DNA of 64,000 nt from Caldilineaceae bacterium (GCA_020634755.1 JACKBC010000001.1:434001-498000), one strand, 5' to 3'. Numbered from the stretch's first letter, positions 36,254-45,254 are shown. Program-made: numbers and translations. The notes: generated from the letters alone by a model not told the origin.

Positions 36254-37177
36254 TTACAGCTGTACGGGGGTGAGCCAGCCCCATTGGTCGGGCAGCTCGC
36301 CTTCGACAATGCCAAAGAATTTGGCTTGGATCTCTTGCGTAACCGGTCCGCGCTTGCCTTGGCCAACGGGCATGCGATCCACCGAGCGCACGGGCGTGAT
36401 TTCAGCCGCGGTGCCGGTAAAGAAAATTTCATCGGCCAAATAGAGCATTTCCCGGGGGATCACCTGCTCTTTGATGGTGTATCCCATATTTTCGGCAATG
36501 GTAATGGCGCAATTGCGAGTGATGCCACCCAGCACGCTGTTAGAAAGCGGTGGCGTGTAAATCGTATTTTTGTGGATGACAAAAATGTTTTCGCCGCTGC
36601 CTTCGCTTACATAGCCATAGATATCCAGCGCAATGCCTTCGCTAAAACCATTGTCCTTGGCCTCCATAACAATATTTTGGCTATTTACATATTGGCCACC
36701 AATTTTAGCCAATGCGCTAGTGGTGTCGGGCGCCATGCGCCGCCAACTGCTGATTTGGACATCGACTCCCTGCTCTAACGCTTCTTTGCCCAAATATGCA
36801 CCCCAGGGGACTGACGCCACAATCGATTCTACGGGACAGCCGCGACCATCTACCCCCAAAGAATCGTAGCCGCGAAAAACCAGCGGACGCACATAGGCGC
36901 TGCGATGCTGATTGGCGCGCAGCACATCGGCAGTTGCTTGCATCCAGCCATCAATATCTAACGGGGAGGGAATGCGCGCCACTTTGCAGCTAAAAAGCAG
37001 ACGCTCAAAGTGTTCACGACCGCGAAAAATGGCGGGTCCATCCGGCGTTTCATAGGCGCGAATTCCTTCAAAAACGCTGCTGCCGTAGTGAAGCGCATGG
37101 GTAAAAACATGTACCGTAGCTTCGGCCCACGGTATCACTTTTCCGTTCATCCAGATGTAATCGGCTTGCATTGGCAT
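36254..37177 (-). CDS. ilvE: Branched-chain amino acid aminotransferase
   Basis: 307 residues, class IV PLP aminotransferase that makes leucine, isoleucine and valine from their keto acids. The PLP Lys is Lys158 in ALAKIGGQYVNSQ; other signatures are FTHALHYGSSVFEGIRAY, FSEGIALDIYGYVSEGSGEN and GGITRNCAITIAENMGY. The ATG at 37177 has AGGAG eight bases upstream; an earlier in-frame GTG at 37186 lies inside the SD and is unlikely to be used. Lies next to leuS on the same strand but with a long gap. Confidence 0.94.
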   Translation of the reverse strand: MPMQADYIWMNGKVIPWAEATVHVFTHALHYGSSVFEGIRAYETPDGPAIFRGREHFERLLFSCKVARIPSPLDIDGWMQATADVLRANQHRSAYVRPLVFRGYDSLGVDGRGCPVESIVASVPWGAYLGKEALEQGVDVQISSWRRMAPDTTSALAKIGGQYVNSQNIVMEAKDNGFSEGIALDIYGYVSEGSGENIFVIHKNTIYTPPLSNSVLGGITRNCAITIAENMGYTIKEQVIPREMLYLADEIFFTGTAAEITPVRSVDRMPVGQGKRGPVTQEIQAKFFGIVEGELPDQWGWLTPVQL

Positions 37178-37357
37178 AAGGTTCACTCCTTTTCTTGTTG
37201 TTCATGCCGTTGGAAGGGCAATCACCCTGGACCATTCAGGAGGCGGTCTCATGAAGGCATCCTGCCTATTCCCTCTCATTGCGTTCTGCTGGTGGTGCAT
37301 GGGAAGCCCGCAATTGGCATTTTCAATTAGTATTTATTAGGTCTAGTATTTATTAAG

Positions 37358-37443
37358 TCACGTTACGCAGCGACAGCAAGTCTGCTAGAGAGAAATAAGA
37401 AAGTCGGCTGTCGACCTTCCTCCAGGCTTGCGTAACATAAGTT
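37358..37443. repeat. Family A palindromic repeat, copy 2
   Basis: Inverted orientation relative to copy 1: opens GTCACGTTACGCAGCGACAG and closes AGGCTTGCGTAACATAAG. Confidence 0.8.
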
Positions 37444-37549
37444 ATTTGGTCAGCCACAGCTGCTGGTGTAGTGTGTTTGATAAAATTAAATAGATTTCCA
37501 ATTATACATGGTCGGAGACTCTTTGCCAGTTTTATACAGGTGTGAAAAA

Positions 37550-37580
37550 GAAAAACACCGGCGTCATCGACACCGGTGTT
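37550..37580 (-). terminator. Rho-independent terminator of sigA
   Basis: ACACCGG and CCGGTGT pair around an 11-base loop. On the minus strand the hairpin is followed by TTTTTCTTTTT. It lies 68 bp past the sigA stop and abuts the parS-type palindrome. Confidence 0.85.
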
Positions 37581-37592
37581 TCACGTGAAACA
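37577..37592. promoter_or_regulatory. parS-type ParB-binding site, copy 1
   Basis: TGTTTCACGTGAAACA, a perfect 16-bp palindrome identical to the conserved bacterial parS consensus. A second perfect copy lies at 40472-40487. No parA/parB gene is in the window. Confidence 0.85.
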
Positions 37593-37647
37593 TTTTTGTA
37601 GCCTGATACTTGATTATGGACAATTCCATGTCAGGCGCTTCTACTAT

Positions 37648-38955
37648 TTACAGATAATCGCGTAGCTTGCGGCTGCGGCTTGGATGGCGCAAACGACTTA
37701 GCGCCTGTGCCTCAATCTGGCGAATGCGCTCGCGCGTGACGCCAAATTTCTTGCCCACCTCTTCCAGGGTATAGCAATAGCCATCTACGAGACCAAAGCG
37801 CAGTTGCAGAATGCGTACCTCACGCGGGGTCAAGCTCTGGAATATTTCATCAATTACCTCGCGCAATACATGCTGGCCCGCTGCTTCGCTGGGGCTATCG
37901 GCATCTTCATCTTCGATAAAGTCGCCCAGATAGCTATCTTCCTCCTCACCAACCGGCATCTCTAAGCTAAGCGGACGCTGGCTGACGCGCATGATGTGCT
38001 CGACCTTGCGCGGAGAGACACCCAACTCATCGGCAATTTCCTCGGTAGTAGGGTCACGACCCAGTTCCTGTACCAATTGACGGCTGGTGCGAGTTAAACG
38101 GTTGATCTGTTCGTACATGTGCACAGGGACGCGAATGGTGCGTCCCTGGTCGGCAATTGCGCGCGTAACGGCCTGTCGAATCCACCATGTGGCGTAGGTG
38201 CTGAACTTAAAGCCGCGGCGGAAATCAAACTTTTTTACGGCGCGAATAAGACCAATGTTGCCTTCCTGAATCAGATCCAGAAAGGGCACGCCGCGCCCCA
38301 CATACTTCTTGGCTACACTCACTACCAAACGACTGTTGGCCTTGATCAGATGTTCCTGCGCCGCCTGCCCATCACGCACATACCAGAGCAGCTTCTCACG
38401 CTCTTCCCAGTCGGATAAGCCTTGTGAAAGCTTCTTGCGGGCATCGCGTCCACGCTCCATGCGCTTAGCCAGGGCGACTTCTTCTTCTGCTGTTAGCAGC
38501 GGCACGCGCCCAATCTCTTTGAGATAAAGGCTAATGGAATCGTCAATCTCAATTTGACTGAGATCAAAGTCTTCTTCATCAATACCATCAGCAGCACTAT
38601 CTAAAGCATCTTTTGTGGGCTCTTCTTCACGCGCCTGACCAACTTCGATGTCTTGCTCGAAGAGTACAGCAAAGATATCCTCTAGCTGATCCATATTGTT
38701 CTCAGCATCAGGAATTACTTTGAGCACGTCATCATAGGTCACATACCCTTGCAATTTGCCTAAATTTAGCAAATGCTCAATCGCTTGCTCGGGGGTTAGC
38801 AAGACCTGTTCTTCCAATTCGCCCTCTGCGTCGAGTTCCGAATCTTGGGCATGGTTCATATTTTGCAAAGTATTTTCTGTGTCGTCATTGAGTTCTTCCT
38901 TATCCGAAAGAAGCTCCATGCCGAGAGCAGTTCCCAAACCTCTTTGCTCAGCCAT
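37648..38955 (-). CDS. sigA: Principal RNA polymerase sigma factor (sigma-70, RpoD/SigA)
   Basis: 435 residues. An acidic N-terminal region 1.1 (to ~130) precedes region 1.2 (SISLYLKEIGRVPLLTAEEE), region 2 (LDLIQEGNIGLIRAVKKFDF, then FSTYATWWIRQAVTRAIADQ), region 3 (RVPVHMYEQINRLTRTSR) and region 4 with the -35 recognition helix (GVTRERIRQIEAQALSRLR). All regions of a group 1 sigma factor are intact. It has its own terminator. The ATG at 38955 has GGGAG ~13 bases away, a long spacing; a TATAAT on the minus strand (38973-38978) may be its -10, which would give a very short leader. Confidence 0.95.
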   Translation of the reverse strand: MAEQRGLGTALGMELLSDKEELNDDTENTLQNMNHAQDSELDAEGELEEQVLLTPEQAIEHLLNLGKLQGYVTYDDVLKVIPDAENNMDQLEDIFAVLFEQDIEVGQAREEEPTKDALDSAADGIDEEDFDLSQIEIDDSISLYLKEIGRVPLLTAEEEVALAKRMERGRDARKKLSQGLSDWEEREKLLWYVRDGQAAQEHLIKANSRLVVSVAKKYVGRGVPFLDLIQEGNIGLIRAVKKFDFRRGFKFSTYATWWIRQAVTRAIADQGRTIRVPVHMYEQINRLTRTSRQLVQELGRDPTTEEIADELGVSPRKVEHIMRVSQRPLSLEMPVGEEEDSYLGDFIEDEDADSPSEAAGQHVLREVIDEIFQSLTPREVRILQLRFGLVDGYCYTLEEVGKKFGVTRERIRQIEAQALSRLRHPSRSRKLRDYL

Positions 38956-39224
38956 ACTTTTCTCATCTCCCCATTATAACCGTGATAATTCCATAAAGCG
39001 TAGTCCGTTGAGTAGATTAGCCGGAACAATCATCCATATCGATATGGACAAGAGCTAAAAGCTATCCGTAAATTCGATGGCGATTTTCACTACTTTGCCG
39101 AGTGACAAATGCAGCACAGAGATTTTTGGGATAGCAATAAACGATAATTACTCTCTAGACTTGCTTTATGGGTTAATCAAAATTGCACAAAAATCAAAAA
39201 AATTAATAAGTGGTTAGCTGCTTC

Positions 39225-40154
39225 TTACTGCGGATTCTTAAAATCCCAAATTTTGTTTTTGCGTAAATAGCGCGTGTGACAATTTTTACAATGCAAACAT
39301 GAATCGCTTTCCTGGGTCAAAGATTCAGTTTCACATTGTGGACAACGAAAAAGCTGTGTGAGATCATTAATAGAATGACTATTTACTCGGTTGTCTTGTG
39401 CGTTGGGCAGTGCTTCTTGTTGGGCATGCACCTTAACAAAAACGCTCGGTGCTAACGGGAAAATACCACCCGGCTTAACCAGAATTTGCTCAAATTGAAC
39501 AAGCAAGTGAGGGCTGATGGTCTTCTTTAAGAGCGGCATCCGAAAATGCGAAACTGCCAATTGTTCTTCTTTGTGTAGCCCCACCTTTTGAAAACACTCG
39601 TCCATCCAACGTGGATGAAAATCAAAGTTGAGTTCAACAAATTCCACCGGGTCAAAACTGTTGGGCGACCATGATTGGCGGCCCACATACCAGCGCAACA
39701 GCGATTTGAGATTGCGCTTGTTGGCATATTCAAGAATCGCGCAGCTTTCAGCATGTAGAACCCGCCTGATCTGCGCAAGCGCCGTTTCTACATTTGCCAG
39801 GTGGTGCATCACGCGTACCATAACCAGCGTGTCTAGCGCCGCATCAGCAAATGGCAATTGATAAATATTCCCTGCTGCAAATATGAATCTGGGGTCTGCT
39901 CCCCATCTTTCCACGGCTTCCTGCAATAATGTGCGGCTATAATCAAAAAGGATAATTTGTTCGTATCCCAAGTACAGGTCAGCTAACCTACCAAACCCTG
40001 CGCCGATTTCAGCCACACGTGTGCCCTTCTGGGGCACTAACCGATCCAAAACCATCCGTTCTGCTTGATCTTCATAGTCCCGACCTTTGCCTACCCAAAA
40101 ATCCGTTTGGTAGTTGCTGCCTTCGTAGTCGATAACTGGGATATCAGGCTTCAC
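39225..40154 (-). CDS. Class I SAM-dependent methyltransferase with C-terminal zinc ribbon
   Basis: About 309 residues from GTG 40154 (TTG 40166 is an alternative). The frame is open to 40352, but that extension reads through a mobile palindrome at 40206-40290, so the start must lie inside it. The SAM-binding motif is VAEIGAGFGRLADLYLG, followed by IILFDYSRTLLQEAV and FADAALDTLVMVRVMHHL, a Methyltransf_11 pattern. The last ~45 residues have CPQC ... CLHCKNC, a Trm112-like zinc ribbon, suggesting an rRNA, tRNA or small-molecule methylase of the UbiE-like type. The gene is monocistronic. Substrate unknown. Confidence 0.78.
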   Translation of the reverse strand: MKPDIPVIDYEGSNYQTDFWVGKGRDYEDQAERMVLDRLVPQKGTRVAEIGAGFGRLADLYLGYEQIILFDYSRTLLQEAVERWGADPRFIFAAGNIYQLPFADAALDTLVMVRVMHHLANVETALAQIRRVLHAESCAILEYANKRNLKSLLRWYVGRQSWSPNSFDPVEFVELNFDFHPRWMDECFQKVGLHKEEQLAVSHFRMPLLKKTISPHLLVQFEQILVKPGGIFPLAPSVFVKVHAQQEALPNAQDNRVNSHSINDLTQLFRCPQCETESLTQESDSCLHCKNCHTRYLRKNKIWDFKNPQ

Positions 40155-40205
40155 TTGACTGTTCAACTTGTCTTGTCCCGGTCTAAATTGATGCTTTTTA
40201 TATCT

Positions 40206-40290
40206 TGAAAAGTTACGCAGCTGACCCAGAAGTTTGACTTCTCTTAGAAGTCGAACTTCTCCTGAGCAGCACTGAAGTGCGTAACTCCTA
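40206..40290. repeat. Family C GAAGTTCGACTTC palindrome, copy 1
   Basis: Core AGAAGTTTGACTTCTCTTAG then AGTCGAACTTCT forms a long hairpin, flanked by TTACGCAGCTG (left) and CAGCACTGAAGTGCGTAA (right). The same layout inverted occurs at 62155-62232; a third core is at 49803-49836. Confidence 0.7.
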
Positions 40291-40467
40291 ATCTTAAACA
40301 AATTATATCTTAAGCAAAGTGCCGCTAGTCTGGTGCTCAGCAAGAAAGCCAATGCTCGTACGAAAACCGTCGCGAATACTTCCCATCGCTTTTGCAGTTT
40401 TTGATGCTGCGCTTTTCGTGTAGAGCGCGATATAAATAGCTAAATACTTATAACGGATATACGGCAC

Positions 40468-40491
40468 TCATTGTTTCACGTGAAACAATGA
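40468..40491. promoter_or_regulatory. parS-type ParB-binding site, copy 2
   Basis: The 16-bp core TGTTTCACGTGAAACA (40472-40487) lies inside a perfect 24-bp palindrome. It is 2.9 kb from copy 1; both are intergenic and identical over the core. Confidence 0.87.
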
Positions 40492-40801
40492 ATATCAAAC
40501 ATATCATATAATCGAGTCAATGTCTGGTACGCCACTCACAATTGCAAAATTTGCATTTACTGAATTTGCATTTCCAGATTAATGCACTTCACAAACTGTC
40601 ACACGGCTTGTTGACATAAAAATAGCGGGAGATATCTCCCACCTTGCAGCTGTGTAATCGCAGTAGCGCCGATTATATCAGAAATATTAAACAATTTCAA
40701 CCACCAATTTTGTGTCAAATTTCACGATTTGTTGTGAGCTCTCTGAAAAAGCGGCAAATATCGAGTGAGAGAGGTAAATGCTATGCGAAGATGAGTATTA
40801 A

Positions 40802-40888
40802 CAGTAGATCGCAATTGCAAGAGATAGCGTCGGGTTTAATAAACCGAACCAACGCCCATTTCGCCAACATCGTTGCGGTGCACTGATA
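40802..40888. repeat. Family B palindromic repeat, copy 7
   Basis: Opens CAGTAGATCGCAATTGCAAG and closes CGTTGCGGTGCACTGATA. It abuts a family A element. Confidence 0.8.
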
Positions 40889-40890
40889 AC

Positions 40891-40975
40891 GCACGTTACG
40901 CAGCGGTAGCCAGTCTGCTAGAGGGAAACAGGAAAGTCGGCGCGCCGACTTTCCTCTAGGCTTGCGTACCATACG
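40891..40975. repeat. Family A palindromic repeat, copy 3
   Basis: Opens CGCACGTTACGCAGCGGTAG, has a central GGCGCGCC palindrome, and closes AGGCTTGCGTACCATACG. Confidence 0.82.
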
Positions 40976-40990
40976 TTGATAATAGAGGAA

Positions 40991-43930
40991 CTACCAGCCC
41001 CAACTTAATCTTTCTTGTTTCCAATCATATTGCCAATATTGCTCGCCAGGCCCATAATTGGCATTTAGGTCAAAGAGCTTCTGTTGGCCGCTGCCGTCGG
41101 TGCGCATGGCATAGACCGCCCAACTCCCGTCGCGATCGCTCACAAAGGCCACGTAGTTGCCATCCGGTGAAGCTGTGGCGAGGCCATCATGCCCCGGGTC
41201 CGTCGTGAGACGCCGCAAGTTGCTGCCATCTTCATTGACTAGATAGACGTCCCAATTATCCACCTCGTCCACTTGTTCACGCGGTGACATAAAGAGAATC
41301 TGCGAGCCCAAATTGTCTGTCGGAATGTCACCGGGGCTGCTGGTAACCCCGTCGGGCGGTAAGTCCTGCATGGCTGTCGTATAGATGCCGCAGCTTCCGC
41401 CATTTTCCCACACGTTGCAGCCACTATACGCAATGCGTCCATCTGCCAAAAAGATGGGGTAGCGCCCAAACAGTTCCCACGCTTCAAACATAACGGGGCC
41501 AACCTCTTGGCGCACTGAGGCATCGGCCAATAAATAGATGCGAGAGCGGCGATCGCCCACAAAGGTAGAATCAAAGATCACCTGTTTGCCCGAAGGAGAC
41601 CAGTGCGGTCGGCTGTCTTCAGGATGTTCGCTAATCATGAATTCATTGTCTGCCCCCACGCGCAGGCGCGTCAGATTGTTAAGTTCGCCACCTTCGGCAT
41701 TGACAATTAATTCGCCATCAAATCGAAAATCGGGCTGGCGCATATTGGGCAAATGCGGCCAGCTTACCCCGCTGTCCAACGAATAAATATAGGTGTCCAT
41801 CCGGTTGCTGTGTGGGTTCCAGACCGCATAGGCAATGCGTCCGCTCAACCCACTCAATGGTTGTGTGCCGGATTGCGGCTCGTCGGCTATTCCTAACCCC
41901 GTCCCTTCACCCGCTAGCGCCAAAAGTATGGGCGTTTCCGCAATGGGCGGAACCGCCGTGGGGGTAGCAGTTGGAATGGGCGTGGGGGAAAAAGTTGGCG
42001 TGGGAGATGGCGGCGGCGTCTGTGTATTAGTTGGGGAGGGGGCCAACGTAGGCGTGGGCAGCGGCGTAGGGCTTTCTGTGGGCAATTGCGCCACCTTTAA
42101 GGCCGATGTGTCGCCGAACTCAAAGCTGTGCAATATGGCATCGGCTAGCGGTGCTAGCTTTTCACTTTCCGCCAGGGCAATACTGCTGCCCAGCATAAAG
42201 GTTGCTCCCTCCTGGCGTAGGGCAATCAGGCTAAATCGGACGGGCGCGCCCAAAAACGTGGCGTCAAACCGCTGCTCATACGCGCTTTGATTGTCAATTT
42301 GCAACTGTGCTTCGCTAATGAAGCGCACATTTTGCCAGGCTGCGTTATTGACGAGCACCTTATCATTGAGATACTGCTCCATAACGGCTTGCGCATCTAC
42401 TTCGCCATACGCGGTCAGCGGTTCTACAAAGAGCTGCGCCGTTGCCTGATCCGCTGCATTAAATTGCGTAATCGTCCCACGCTGGATAACCGACCAGCCC
42501 ACCGGCATATCAATACGGAAACGCTGCGCCGGATCTTCGTAGCGAGCCAACTTGGCTAGATCAACCAGCGCTTGCGGCTCTTCCTCGACAACCTCTACAT
42601 CGGTAGCCGTGGCCGCAAGTTGCGCCGTGCGCAGCGTGGATGTGGCCGCGGGCCGCGGCGCTGTGGTGGCCACCTGTTTGGGTTGAATCTCCACGACGCC
42701 GGGCTGCGTAAAACCGCCTGACACATAGCGCACCAAGGTTGCCAGCAGCAGCGCAATCAAGGCCACCGTAATCAAGGCGCCTGCCCCGAACAAAATGCGC
42801 CGCTCGCTGCTGGCGCCCCAGCGCTCTTTTAGCTGTTTGCCAAGCGATGTCGATGCGTCTTGTTTGGCAATGGGCGGCAACACAACGGATTTCCCCATTG
42901 TGCTCTGGGGTGAATTTTCTGGCGCAGACGCTGCTATGAAAGGCGCATTTACTCCGGCGGCAACATTTGCCATAGAGGCATTAGCATCCTGGTCGGCAAT
43001 GTTCTGTTTCTCTCCCCGTAGTTCCCCGGCTAAATCTTCTGCCTCAGATGGGCTCAACGGCTGGCCACGGAGGGCGCGGGCAAAATGCGCGGCGTGGCTA
43101 AAACGGCGGGCAGGATTTTTGTCTAGCGCCTGCATGACGGCGGACACAACGGATGCTGGCAATTCCGCATTAAACTCGCGCGGGGAGGCCGGCGTCTCCT
43201 CAATAATTGCCCGCAACAGCGCCAGCGGGTTGTTACCCGCAAAAGGCAAGCGCCCCGTCAGCAGCCGATAGGCCAGCACGCCCAACGCAAACTGATCGCA
43301 TTGCGCGTCTATGTCGGTCTGGCCGCGCGCCTGCTCTGGCGCCAGATAGGCCAGCTGCTGATTGCGCGCACTCTCGGTTAGATCGCGCACGTAGTCGGTA
43401 GTTAGCACATCCTTGGATTGAAAGTTGGTGACCAGCACGCGATTATCCTCTGCCAACAGAATGTTTTGAGGATTCAGATGGCCGTGGAGAAAGCCCTGCG
43501 CATGGGCATATGCCAACGCTTCCGCAATTGGCGCTAGAATATCCAATGCGTCGGCCACGGGCAGCGCTGCAGTGTGATTGGCCAGTCGATCGGCCAGAGA
43601 ACCTTGGCTGGCTAACTCCATGGCAATATAAGGGTAGCCATCGGCCTGTCCCGCTTCATACACCTGGGCAATGTGGGGATGACGCAAACGGGCGGCTTCG
43701 CGACCTCGGCTGACAAAATCGCGCACCAGCGCCAAATTGGGGCTGCCGGATAAAGCATCGGATGAAATGCCATCTGCGCGGTTGCTATAGGGCGATAAAA
43801 CGATGAGCGCCACCGGTCGCTGATAAATCGTGTCTATGGCGCGCAACACCAGCGTGTTACGGCCTTGGCCGATCATGGTCTCTACTCGATAAGCGCCAAT
43901 CTGTTTTGGGGTCAGTTCCATGAGATTCAT
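40991..43930 (-). CDS. Transmembrane pseudokinase with PsbP-like domain and TolB propeller
   Basis: 979 residues. Residues ~10-290 have a Hanks-type kinase fold: glycine loop GQGRNT (21-26), Glu78 of helix C, Asn156, YLAPEQARG and CDQFALGVLAYRLLTGRLPF. Catalytic residues are lost: the VAIK Lys is Ile43 (VALIVL), the HRD motif is HGHLNPQN (Asp to His151, Lys to Asn153) and DFG is NFQ (Asp to Asn169). A single membrane span lies at ~378-400. Outside are a PsbP-like domain (~461-610, YEDPAQRFRIDMPVGW), a Pro/Thr linker (~615-670) and a TolB-like beta propeller (~690-975; HWSPSGKQVIFDS, ASPDGNYVAFVSDRDG). It probably senses something outside and signals without phosphorylation. The SD is unclear; ATG 43930 or 43921. 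Confidence 0.9.
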   Translation of the reverse strand: MNLMELTPKQIGAYRVETMIGQGRNTLVLRAIDTIYQRPVALIVLSPYSNRADGISSDALSGSPNLALVRDFVSRGREAARLRHPHIAQVYEAGQADGYPYIAMELASQGSLADRLANHTAALPVADALDILAPIAEALAYAHAQGFLHGHLNPQNILLAEDNRVLVTNFQSKDVLTTDYVRDLTESARNQQLAYLAPEQARGQTDIDAQCDQFALGVLAYRLLTGRLPFAGNNPLALLRAIIEETPASPREFNAELPASVVSAVMQALDKNPARRFSHAAHFARALRGQPLSPSEAEDLAGELRGEKQNIADQDANASMANVAAGVNAPFIAASAPENSPQSTMGKSVVLPPIAKQDASTSLGKQLKERWGASSERRILFGAGALITVALIALLLATLVRYVSGGFTQPGVVEIQPKQVATTAPRPAATSTLRTAQLAATATDVEVVEEEPQALVDLAKLARYEDPAQRFRIDMPVGWSVIQRGTITQFNAADQATAQLFVEPLTAYGEVDAQAVMEQYLNDKVLVNNAAWQNVRFISEAQLQIDNQSAYEQRFDATFLGAPVRFSLIALRQEGATFMLGSSIALAESEKLAPLADAILHSFEFGDTSALKVAQLPTESPTPLPTPTLAPSPTNTQTPPPSPTPTFSPTPIPTATPTAVPPIAETPILLALAGEGTGLGIADEPQSGTQPLSGLSGRIAYAVWNPHSNRMDTYIYSLDSGVSWPHLPNMRQPDFRFDGELIVNAEGGELNNLTRLRVGADNEFMISEHPEDSRPHWSPSGKQVIFDSTFVGDRRSRIYLLADASVRQEVGPVMFEAWELFGRYPIFLADGRIAYSGCNVWENGGSCGIYTTAMQDLPPDGVTSSPGDIPTDNLGSQILFMSPREQVDEVDNWDVYLVNEDGSNLRRLTTDPGHDGLATASPDGNYVAFVSDRDGSWAVYAMRTDGSGQQKLFDLNANYGPGEQYWQYDWKQERLSWGW

Positions 43931-44274
43931 TGTCGGTTATTGGGTGGAACAGTATTGGGAATAATCAGCAGATTGCAAGATAAGAAATAGGGCTGGATTC
44001 ACCAATCGAGAGCGACGCCTGTATCGCCAACAACGGTGCGCTGTACGAAACTATAGTAAAATAGTGGCGCTTCATCTTTGATACAGAATCAGATATATGG
44101 GGGGCTCTTGATCATCATTTACGCTATAAGTTACACTTTGCTGGTGAATCGCCAGGCGTGGAATCGATCGCTCACCACATAATTCTTATTCTTGGCTTGC
44201 GTAGTTTCTAATTATAAAGCACCTTTTGCAAAGAAACAATGATTGCATAATCGCAAAAAAATAGGAGAAACATC
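43931..44274. other. Divergent promoter spacer of ~345 bp with a B repeat
   Basis: Lies between the minus-strand pseudokinase and the plus-strand SDR gene. It holds a family B copy (43963-44047) and a family A-like end (GGCTTGCGTAG, ~44192-44205). Promoters for both genes must be here, but none was identified clearly. Confidence 0.6.
43963..44047. repeat. Family B palindromic repeat, copy 8 (degenerate)
   Basis: Opens ATCAGCAGATTGCAAGATAA and closes ATCGCCAACAACGGTGCGCTG. Confidence 0.65.
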
Positions 44275-45054
44275 ATGGCCCAATCGCATGAAAATCTGCG
44301 CGTGCTGGTGACGGCAGCCGCTTCCGGCATTGGTCGCACCATTGCGCAAGCTTTTGTAGAGAACGGCGCGCGCGTTCATATCTGTGATATTAATAGCGAT
44401 GAGCTGCAAAATTGTGCCGCAGAGCTGCCCAATATTGGGGCAAGCTTGGCTGATGTAGCGGATCCCGCACAGGTAGATCAACTGTTTCAAGACGCGCTGC
44501 AAAATTTGGGCGGATTGGATGTGCTGGTGAACAATGCTGGCATTGCTGGCCCCACAGCGCCGGTGGAGGAAATTTCACCGGCAGATTGGGCGCGCACGCT
44601 GGCCATCAATATTAGCGGCCACTTTCATTGCGCCCGCCGCGCGGCGCCTATTCTAAAAGCCAATGGCAGCGGCGCCATTATCAATCTGTCCTCAGCAGCG
44701 GGGCTCTTTGGGTTTCCCAATCGCACCCCCTATGCTGCCTCTAAATGGGCCGTCATCGGTTTCACAAAATCGTTGGCCATGGAGCTTGGTCCACACAACA
44801 TCCGCGTCAACGCCATTTGCCCCGGTTTGGTGGAAGGGCCACGCATTGACCGCGTGCAGGCCGCAAAGGCTCAGGCCGAAGGGCGCACATTGGCCGAAGT
44901 GCGCGATCTCATTACGCGCCAGAACTCCATGCGCACCTTTGTCACCGCCACCGATGTGGCCAATATGATACTTTTTCTCTGCTCCCCTGCCGGCAGCAAA
45001 ATTTCCGGCCAATCGCTCAGCATCGATGGTCATACCGAAACGTTGCGCACATAA
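44275..45054 (+). CDS. Short-chain dehydrogenase/reductase (SDR family)
   Basis: 259 residues, classical SDR. The cofactor loop is VTAAASGIGRTIAQAF (first Gly replaced by Ala), NNAGIAG follows, the catalytic Ser is in INLSSAAGLFG and the Tyr/Lys pair is YAASKWAVIGFTKSLAMEL. The C-terminal part (KISGQSLSIDGHTETLRT) is typical of sugar- or 3-oxoacyl-type reductases. After the first motif, ICDINSD with an Asp at the end of beta strand 2 points to NAD(H) preference. ATG 44275 has AGGAG. Substrate unknown. Confidence 0.9.
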   Translation: MAQSHENLRVLVTAAASGIGRTIAQAFVENGARVHICDINSDELQNCAAELPNIGASLADVADPAQVDQLFQDALQNLGGLDVLVNNAGIAGPTAPVEEISPADWARTLAINISGHFHCARRAAPILKANGSGAIINLSSAAGLFGFPNRTPYAASKWAVIGFTKSLAMELGPHNIRVNAICPGLVEGPRIDRVQAAKAQAEGRTLAEVRDLITRQNSMRTFVTATDVANMILFLCSPAGSKISGQSLSIDGHTETLRT

Positions 45055-45175
45055 ATTGTCAGCTCCGCCATGCGGTTCTGTCCCGACCATCCAGCGGCGC
45101 TGCGTAAGGCGTGCGGGGTAAAAATTCGTGTACATTTTGTACTTATAATTTGGAGAGAGTGTTTATAATTGGGGA

Positions 45176-45204
45176 TTGACAAACTAATTAAATTAGTTTA
45201 TTAT
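45176..45204 (+). promoter_or_regulatory. Near-consensus sigma-70 promoter with palindromic operator
   Basis: The -35 TTGACA (45176-45181) and -10 TATTAT (45199-45204) are 17 bp apart. The spacer overlaps AAACTAATTAAATTAGTTT (45181-45199), an imperfect-centre palindrome; a further half-site AATTAGTTT lies at 45212-45220 near the expected transcription start. This is the classic layout for a TetR-type repressor, and a tetR gene follows downstream. Confidence 0.8.
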
Positions 45205-45254
45205 TTATCTTAATTAGTTTTTGCGACACAATGCAGCAACAGGAGACCCCAATT

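Larger units (their letters stand above)
37178..37647. other. Spacer of ~470 bp: family A repeat, terminator, parS
   Basis: Contains the ilvE leader (37178-37330, with a small AGGGCAATCACCCT hairpin), a family A element (37358-37443), the sigA terminator (37550-37580) and a parS-type site (37577-37592). Confidence 0.7.
40353..40990. other. Spacer of ~640 bp: parS, palindrome, repeats B and A
   Basis: Contains a parS-type site (40468-40491), a GGGAGATATCTCCC palindrome near 40627-40640, a family B copy (40802-40888) and directly after it a family A copy (40891-40975). No gene is supported. Confidence 0.7.

Noticed and set aside
37190..37330. Possible ilv leader peptide or T-box before ilvE
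   Set aside because: A short frame exists but is not rich in Leu, Ile or Val, and the AGGGTG motif is not followed by the rest of the T-box.
45231..45254. Upstream ATG for the metallo-hydrolase
   Set aside because: No SD before it, while the ATG at 45255 has AGGAG at correct distance inside this stretch.
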